NCBI GenBank assembly: GCA_946803715.1
Contig: CAMPET010000147.1
Coordinates: forward strand, 77,348 to 141,347
Direction: 5' to 3'
Length of the DNA: 64,000 bases
Origin: Beroe ovata
Lineage: Eukaryota > Ctenophora > Nuda > Beroida > Beroidae
Shown here piece by piece: positions 58,488 through 64,000 of this stretch. The stretch's first letter is position 1, and each line of letters begins with the position of its first letter. The translations under genes and the position numbers were made by a program. Below the pieces are notes generated by a model that had not been told where the DNA came from, did no database searches, and saw only the letters and a list, made by a program, of their open reading frames with translations.

Positions 58488-61400
58488 TTACACGGGCAGC
58501 ACTTTGACCCACCCACCACGTTTACCAGGTTGCTTCTTGGGTCTTATGGCACGGAATGATTTCTCCAGCTCCGAGCGGTCAGGCGGGTAAATAAGCTCGT
58601 ATAGCACTCCTTCTGTCATATCGTGCATGTCAGAGAACTCCAACTAAAGGAGGAGATAAACACATCGTTAGTCACTTGGAATTTAAGCAATCGACTTAGG
58701 GGGAGGTGATGTTAACATATCTATCAATGTCACGATATACGAAGTTTTGGAAGTACAACATATGAGACAAATTCATACCCTCAGTTTGATGTCTGCTCCG
58801 AAGTTCTGTAACTTTTTGATAAAACCGTCAATTGCACAAGGATAAAGTCGTTTTGATTTAGCAGTTCCGGCCTCAGGAATGTAATAGACAAACACTGGGG
58901 GGTGGTAAAAGATGAAATGCATGATTATCAGGTTATAACGCCTCTAATGAATCAATGATAGGAGAAAACATTGATAAAGCAGCTCAAAGCACCACCAAGT
59001 CCAATTTGTCACGAACCTGGGACGAACTCATTAGATTTTCCCTCCTTGAGATGGCTGTATCTGTAGAGGTTAAACCTCGGCACATTGTCCGGCATTTGAT
59101 CGGACAACTCAGCCACACCCAGATTTCTGCTATTGGTGACTCTTATTGTTTCGGACTTGTTGTCGATTGCCTGCGGAGAAAGTTTCAGCTGGGGAATTTT
59201 TGGTAAAACGTCTATAAAGTGACAATTTATGTGGACATATAGGTATCATCAGTTCATACAGGTTTGAAAGACTTTTTATAGCGTCAGCCAACATTATTCT
59301 CACATTTCTACCAACTTCAAACATTTTACCCATATTTCCGTTTCTCGCACTCAATTACATCTTTGTCCGGTTGTCAACAATTTGTGGTATCATAAACGTG
59401 CAAAGCTTTCTCAAAAGTTGCTTGCTATCATAATATACGGACATACAAAAATCGTATACCTAAACCAGTACTTGTGGACAAGTTACGGAGTGCCTAAGTG
59501 CATTTTAGTACCTAAGTGTCTGCTAGTATCGGAAGATGAATCACAATTCTCAAGAAAGTCTAGTTTGGATCAAACGAATAATTCCTCCTTTGTGCCTTTG
59601 GGCAGCTTTGTTAAACTAAGCGATATCCGTGATTTCGTAAGATAATAGGTATGCAATGATGACAAGTCATCACACAAGGTAGAATGTTGTTGTTAATGTA
59701 CTGGATTATTCGAAATGAAATTTTTGGACATACCTATATCCAACTGTTTGATTGTGAATCTTTCACATGAAATCAACACAATGCACGACTTATGTAAAGG
59801 GGCTGAGGCAATTGTGGAGAAGTTGCTTACAAACTGAACAAAGTTGATGTAGCCTTTGATGAATTTCCTGATCTCCTTCACGGCATCATCCTCAATGTAC
59901 ATGTCAATGTCGGGTATCTTCTTTAACTGTCTGTTCCTCTCTACTTCCTATAATTGGGATGGGATATGTATCCATTAGAGTTAATTCAGATATAATGGGA
60001 TTTGTATTCATTTTCGATTCATCGTTAATTTGTTACCCCCACACAACACACCTCTTCCTCGTTTGCCATCTTTTTCAACTTCTCATATGTGCTGAGCGGT
60101 TCTATCTCTCCTTCACCCATCATAACGTACTTCAGAGCGTTGAAATCAACGTCATACTGAGTGAGTTTCATAGGTCAATTATAGCCACACAATACACATG
60201 ACACAATTCAACGTAGATTTGATTCAATAGCATGATAACAATCGTCAGATTTTCACTTTTCAACCCAACATTGATAAACCTTACATCGTTTGCTCCAGTG
60301 AGGTTGTGGGAGAAGGTTCCCTCTTCGAACAACTCTACCAGATCTGGTTTAGAGGTCGTGTAGATTGCCCTATCTGCAATCTGAATTGCAGAAAACGTAA
60401 GTTCAATTGGAATTCATCAATGCCTCATTGTCAAACTGTACCACCGACCTAGCCTCACAAGCAAATGGACAACTCACCGATGCTTCCTGTGGTTGCCAAG
60501 TGATTAGCACGTGCTCGAAATGACTTCCACGTGCTTCATCCAGTCTGAAGATGACGAAACAACATTCATCATCGTCGAGTAGTTCCAGCACCATGTCGTC
60601 ATAATCTTCTTCCCAGTCTTGGTTTGGTCCGAGGCAAAACGCCAGACAGAAGTAACCTATGAAATGATCAGTTACCTATAATGTGGTTTCGGTGGTGGCT
60701 ATGTTGATGTGTCTGTAATGATTCAACCTGGGAATACTGAGAAATTGTACTTATGGGGTACCTATGTGTTTTCAGTCTTAGAATAGACGTTTAATAACTG
60801 TCGTCAATGAAGATTGTCATCATCTTACCCTCTCTGATCACAATCTTCATGACTCTGTCGTAGTAGTTGCTTGTTATGTACTCAATAAGTGATGGATGCG
60901 CTGAGGGAATTGGGGAAATCAATATACAGCTCTTCCAATTTTCGGGAAAAACTAAGTGAAAGTTGTAGAAGGTAAGTTGTAGAAAGACAATCTGGATCAT
61001 TCACTAATCACGTCTTACCGCTGACGCTGGTGCTTGCAATTTTGTTAGGATCTCCATTCATCAGATGGTTATCTGAAACAAGACAATTATTTTCAAACAA
61101 TACCTATTACGAACTATAAGGGGAACAGGGGAACTTTTTGGGAATGTGAGAGTATTCTCAATGAGAGTATGTAAGTGTGTAAGTACAATGTGGATTGTGG
61201 AATGTACATCACACAGTACGGCCTATTGTTCGATACGAGAAGTAGGTATGTAGTGTATAGTTCATGTCACGAATAGTGTGCCAAGGATTTATTAAATCGT
61301 AAAATATGATCTGTCATCTATAAACCGATGTATACATTTCCAACCGATGTATACCGATGTATACCGATGTATACCGATGTATACATTTCCATTCTCAAAG

Positions 61401-61765
61401 TTTCCGAAGCCAGGCAAATGCTCTAATGTTTTGTTGGGAGTAGCTGTACTAGCTATACACAACTTCTTGCATCCTTGGTATAATATGCAAAAATGCAACA
61501 AATTCTTAAGCAAAGGTTTAGATGAAGATGATAAACAAGGAAAGATCCATTTGAAGTTGTTAATCACTATACCTACTTGAGCATGTCAATGGATAGTGCA
61601 TATTTTGATGATTGCTGATGACAAAATGTGTGTTTCCTGTCACATACCATCATCTACATCGCTAGCAAAGGAGTTCTGAATCTCAGGGACTTTTTCTCCC
61701 TTCTGATAAGCATCGAACAAGTTGACTTTCCGTTGAACGTGCGGTCTCCGATCAACAAACGTCAT
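58488..61765 (-). CDS. TWF: Twinfilin-like actin-binding protein (two ADF-H domains)
   Basis: Ten exons: 61648-61765, 61019-61072, 60829-60900, 60478-60656, 60285-60380, 60052-60156, 59831-59947, 59017-59170, 58779-58894 and 58488-58643. They total 388 residues (human TWF1 is 350) with every phase consistent. The first ADF-H domain has NQDWEEDYDDMVLELLDDDE and CCFVIFRLDEARG, then VLITWQPQEAS. The linker has YVMMGEGEIEPL. The second ADF-H domain reads FIKGYINFVQF joined to AIDNKSETIRV, then DNVPRFNLYRYSH and VFVYYIPEAGTAKSKRLYPC. The end, KKQPGKRGGWVKVLPV, matches the GKRGIRRLI tail of twinfilins that binds capping protein and phosphoinositide. Twinfilin sequesters ADP-actin monomers and speeds barbed-end depolymerisation. 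About 55 extra N-terminal residues precede the first ADF-H domain; an internal ATG in exon 2 is an alternative start. Confidence 0.88.
61324..61390. repeat. CCGATGTATA decamer tandem repeat in twinfilin intron 1
   Basis: Five to six units of CCGATGTATA with one interrupted unit. Non-coding despite open frames on both strands. Confidence 0.85.
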
Positions 61766-63077
61766 ACTACTGCGTATAGTGCGAGCCCAGGTCGGAAACT
61801 ATACAAACACACGCTCGAGTACGACAACAACAGCAACAACAACACAAGTTTAGCGAAGTGACGATGTCTTGGGTATATTCTCCCTCACTCCCGTCCTCGA
61901 AAATGTATCTCGGACAGAGCAACAAAACTACTAATATAGACCTAAGTTATATACTACTACTGCAGTAGCTGATGCTATAATATAATACTTCTATGTCGGA
62001 AGGTTGCGTTAACACTATAACCCGGCCTTTCCGTGCCCTGCTATAGGTATTATGTGTGTGTAATGTGCATGTATGTGTGTGTGTGCTGCACTGTGTTTGT
62101 GTGTTTGTATGTGTGTTTGTATGTGGTTTTGTGTGCCTACTTCAACACATACCTACCCAGCTACATATTTTAGCCGGGTTAAGTGGTTCAATAAAATCAC
62201 ACGTCTACACCACAGTAAGTACACAGCTAAAACTATGCTTCACATCTATGTTTATGTGTATTTTGTACTTATGTCTCCATGTCGGATCGACATCTTCGAA
62301 ATCGGAAGTATATATGGCTGCAGTAAGGGAAGTATGCATGGGGGATCAACCAGTAAAGCATCAATGAGTTTGGTTGACCTTATATTTAGGTAAAAATCCA
62401 TGAGCAATTGAAATTAATAGAGAAAAACATACTTGAGAGTTGAAACTTAAATGAGAACTTGACTGAAATATGGTGAATACGGCCCTTATTGAATGCGAAT
62501 AGCGAATGGAATTTTAGAACGAAGACTTGAAAGTGGAACAGAGATGAAGACTTTCTGATTTCCTGTCAAAGCATCACACAGACTATGTGACTCTTGTTGC
62601 TGGCAAGCTATTTTCAGCGTACAAACTGTATTCTCGCCTGTGTGTCAAACAGGTGATGGAAATTTGTCCTAATACGGAACTTTACTCGTAACATAGTCGT
62701 CAAAGATACTAAGTAACACGCGGTGAGAGTGGAATAAGTACTCGTCTGAAATCTCTTGTTAATTTCAAGGAGGAGATCCGGAGAGAGTGTTGCAAAACCA
62801 TCATTTTTCTGAAACCCCGTGAAAAATCTCATCTACTCTCTCGTAATTATCATGGATAATCAGGAAAATTACTTGAGATTTAAGTGAGTAACTGCCAATA
62901 AGAGTCGACAACATCTAGGATATACGGAGACGCAAGACAATGCTGCGATAGAAGTTGAACTAGTTCATCGTATGAAAAACATTTCACTATATCAGATCTA
63001 TATTGCTGTGACTGGCAGCGGGTATGATTCCTGACATGGTATAAATTCTCAGATACACAATGTGCCTGGAGAGACAT

Positions 63078-63210
63078 CGTGTGTGTCTGTTTGTGTGTGT
63101 GAATGTGTGTGTATGTGTGTGTGTGTGTGTCTCTGTGTGTGTGTGTNTGTGTGTGTGTGTGTGTGTTTATGTTTGTGTTTATGTTTGTGTTTATGTTTGT
63201 GTTTGTGTGT
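63078..63210. repeat. (TG)n microsatellite with N, then TTTATGTTTGTG repeat
   Basis: TG repeat with an N at 63147, running into four units of a 12-bp TTTATGTTTGTG repeat (63164-63205). Confidence 0.9.
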
Positions 63211-63727
63211 CTAAGAGAATAATCTCAATGACCTGATTGAGGAAGTGAACCTCATAAGATGACAGCCGGCGAGTACTCGGTCCAACCCTGTACACGACGT
63301 TCATAACGAGATGTTCATACAGGACTTGATCATTCCTACCCAATTATGACACTTCTTCACCAATCTCATTGATAGTTTGATGCTCATTGTTGTATGGCAA
63401 ATTTGACCATTCTTCCGAAAAAGCAATTTCGTGCCTCTGGGAAATATAAACCTATTTCACGTTCCTATCGTTTTAAAGGGTAAAAAAGTTCATTTCTGTA
63501 CCATTTTGTCTTCCCCTTTCATCACATTCACAAAAGGATTCGACACTTTCCAGCCTTACTTGACAGTATTCTAAAAACATTGGCATTAACTTGCTCATAA
63601 TTTTAAAACGGGTTATGAATATTTATCAATTGTTAAAAACAATGGAGAGAATACAAAACTCTGTTGTTATACGAGAACTTCTATCACACATTCTCTAGTG
63701 GAGGTGTAGAGGCTCCAGCCAGGTTTG

Positions 63728-63909
63728 GCGCATGCGTGATGTACCCTGTCCAAATAGACACGTGCTGTTGTCACGTGATACACACACACGTTACCATGGT
63801 GACACGTAGTTTACTACGCGAAAGTCACGTGATCGACTGTTTGTATCATAGTAACTTCCACCTCGTACAACTTTATTAAAAGCGTGTAAACAATAGCTAT
63901 TGGCACGTG
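63728..63909. promoter_or_regulatory. Promoter-like cluster: NRF1-type site, X-box, four E-boxes
   Basis: GCGCATGCG at 63728-63736 matches the NRF1 site. GTTACCATGGTGAC at 63790-63803 fits an RFX X-box. CACGTG occurs at 63759, 63772, 63826 and 63904, two of them as TCACGTGA, close to the CLEAR/USF-type site. No gene in the window starts here, so it may serve a gene beyond position 64000. Confidence 0.5.
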
Positions 63910-64000
63910 AAAACGGCTTTTGGCAAAATCAAAAGAAGAAAGGTATATATAGGTACTGTAGTTTGTCATACTGTCCATTTCATCGAGGAAAACTTACAAC

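Larger units (their letters stand above)
61766..64000. other. Upstream of twinfilin; microsatellites, no resolved gene
   Basis: Contains T/G-rich repeats (62054-62140), a long TG tract (63100-63167) and two short minus-strand open frames (62614-62832 and 62880-63077) with acceptor-like ends but no recognised motif. The last 300 bp look like a promoter. Confidence 0.5.

Overview
This window reads as a nuclear contig from a small, compact, AT-rich invertebrate genome. The genes are animal genes with many short GT-AG introns (often 60-400 bp). They include a twinfilin, a class A GPCR, a TSP1/EGF secreted protein, DYRK2, ANAPC4, NAA10 and VPS26. Microsatellites of the CA/TG type are abundant and CpG-rich patches survive. 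An early-branching animal (sponge, placozoan or cnidarian grade) is my inference; the sequence does not settle the phylum. No bacterial, organellar or viral genes are seen.

Layout. 1-8 kb: the last exon of a CCHC zinc-knuckle (CNBP-like) gene, a small three-exon cysteine-rich membrane-protein gene (minus), and TRABD in eight exons (minus). TRABD's terminal exon is duplicated next to an N. 8.4-14.6 kb: DYRK2, head-to-head with TRABD, with a 4.4 kb first intron. 14.7-20.9 kb: no gene; two near-identical tandem duplications and two small mobile elements. 20.9-31 kb: GID8, PTPMT1, a single-exon F-box protein and IBTK, all plus strand. 31-46.3 kb: a COX6C-like protein, cytosolic acetyl-CoA acetyltransferase (ACAT2 type, with an antisense GPCR gene inside intron 1), an AtuA-family (DUF1446) protein, NAA10, ANAPC4 and VPS26, mostly plus strand. 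46.3-64 kb: a four-TM protein (minus), a poorly resolved plus-strand stretch with candidate exons, a TSP1/EGF modular secreted protein (minus), twinfilin (minus), and a gene-free end that looks like a promoter for something outside the window.

Functional themes. Four components of ubiquitin ligases (GID8 of CTLH, an F-box protein, the CUL3 adaptor IBTK, and ANAPC4 of the APC/C) lie within 23 kb, with NAA10 beside ANAPC4. A cytosolic thiolase sits next to an intronless AtuA protein with a mitochondrial-type leader. This could be metabolic linkage or chance.

The most unusual signals are these. Two small Mutator-like non-autonomous elements each have an empty site in a near-identical neighbouring copy. 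A TTGACACCACTT minisatellite sits just upstream of the 3' splice site in two unrelated genes, in the same orientation relative to transcription. NAA10 has a clear GC-AG intron. Three tandem duplications each end at a single N, which suggests unmerged alleles. All exon joins were made by eye, using splice signals, reading phase and remembered family sequence; none was tested by search.
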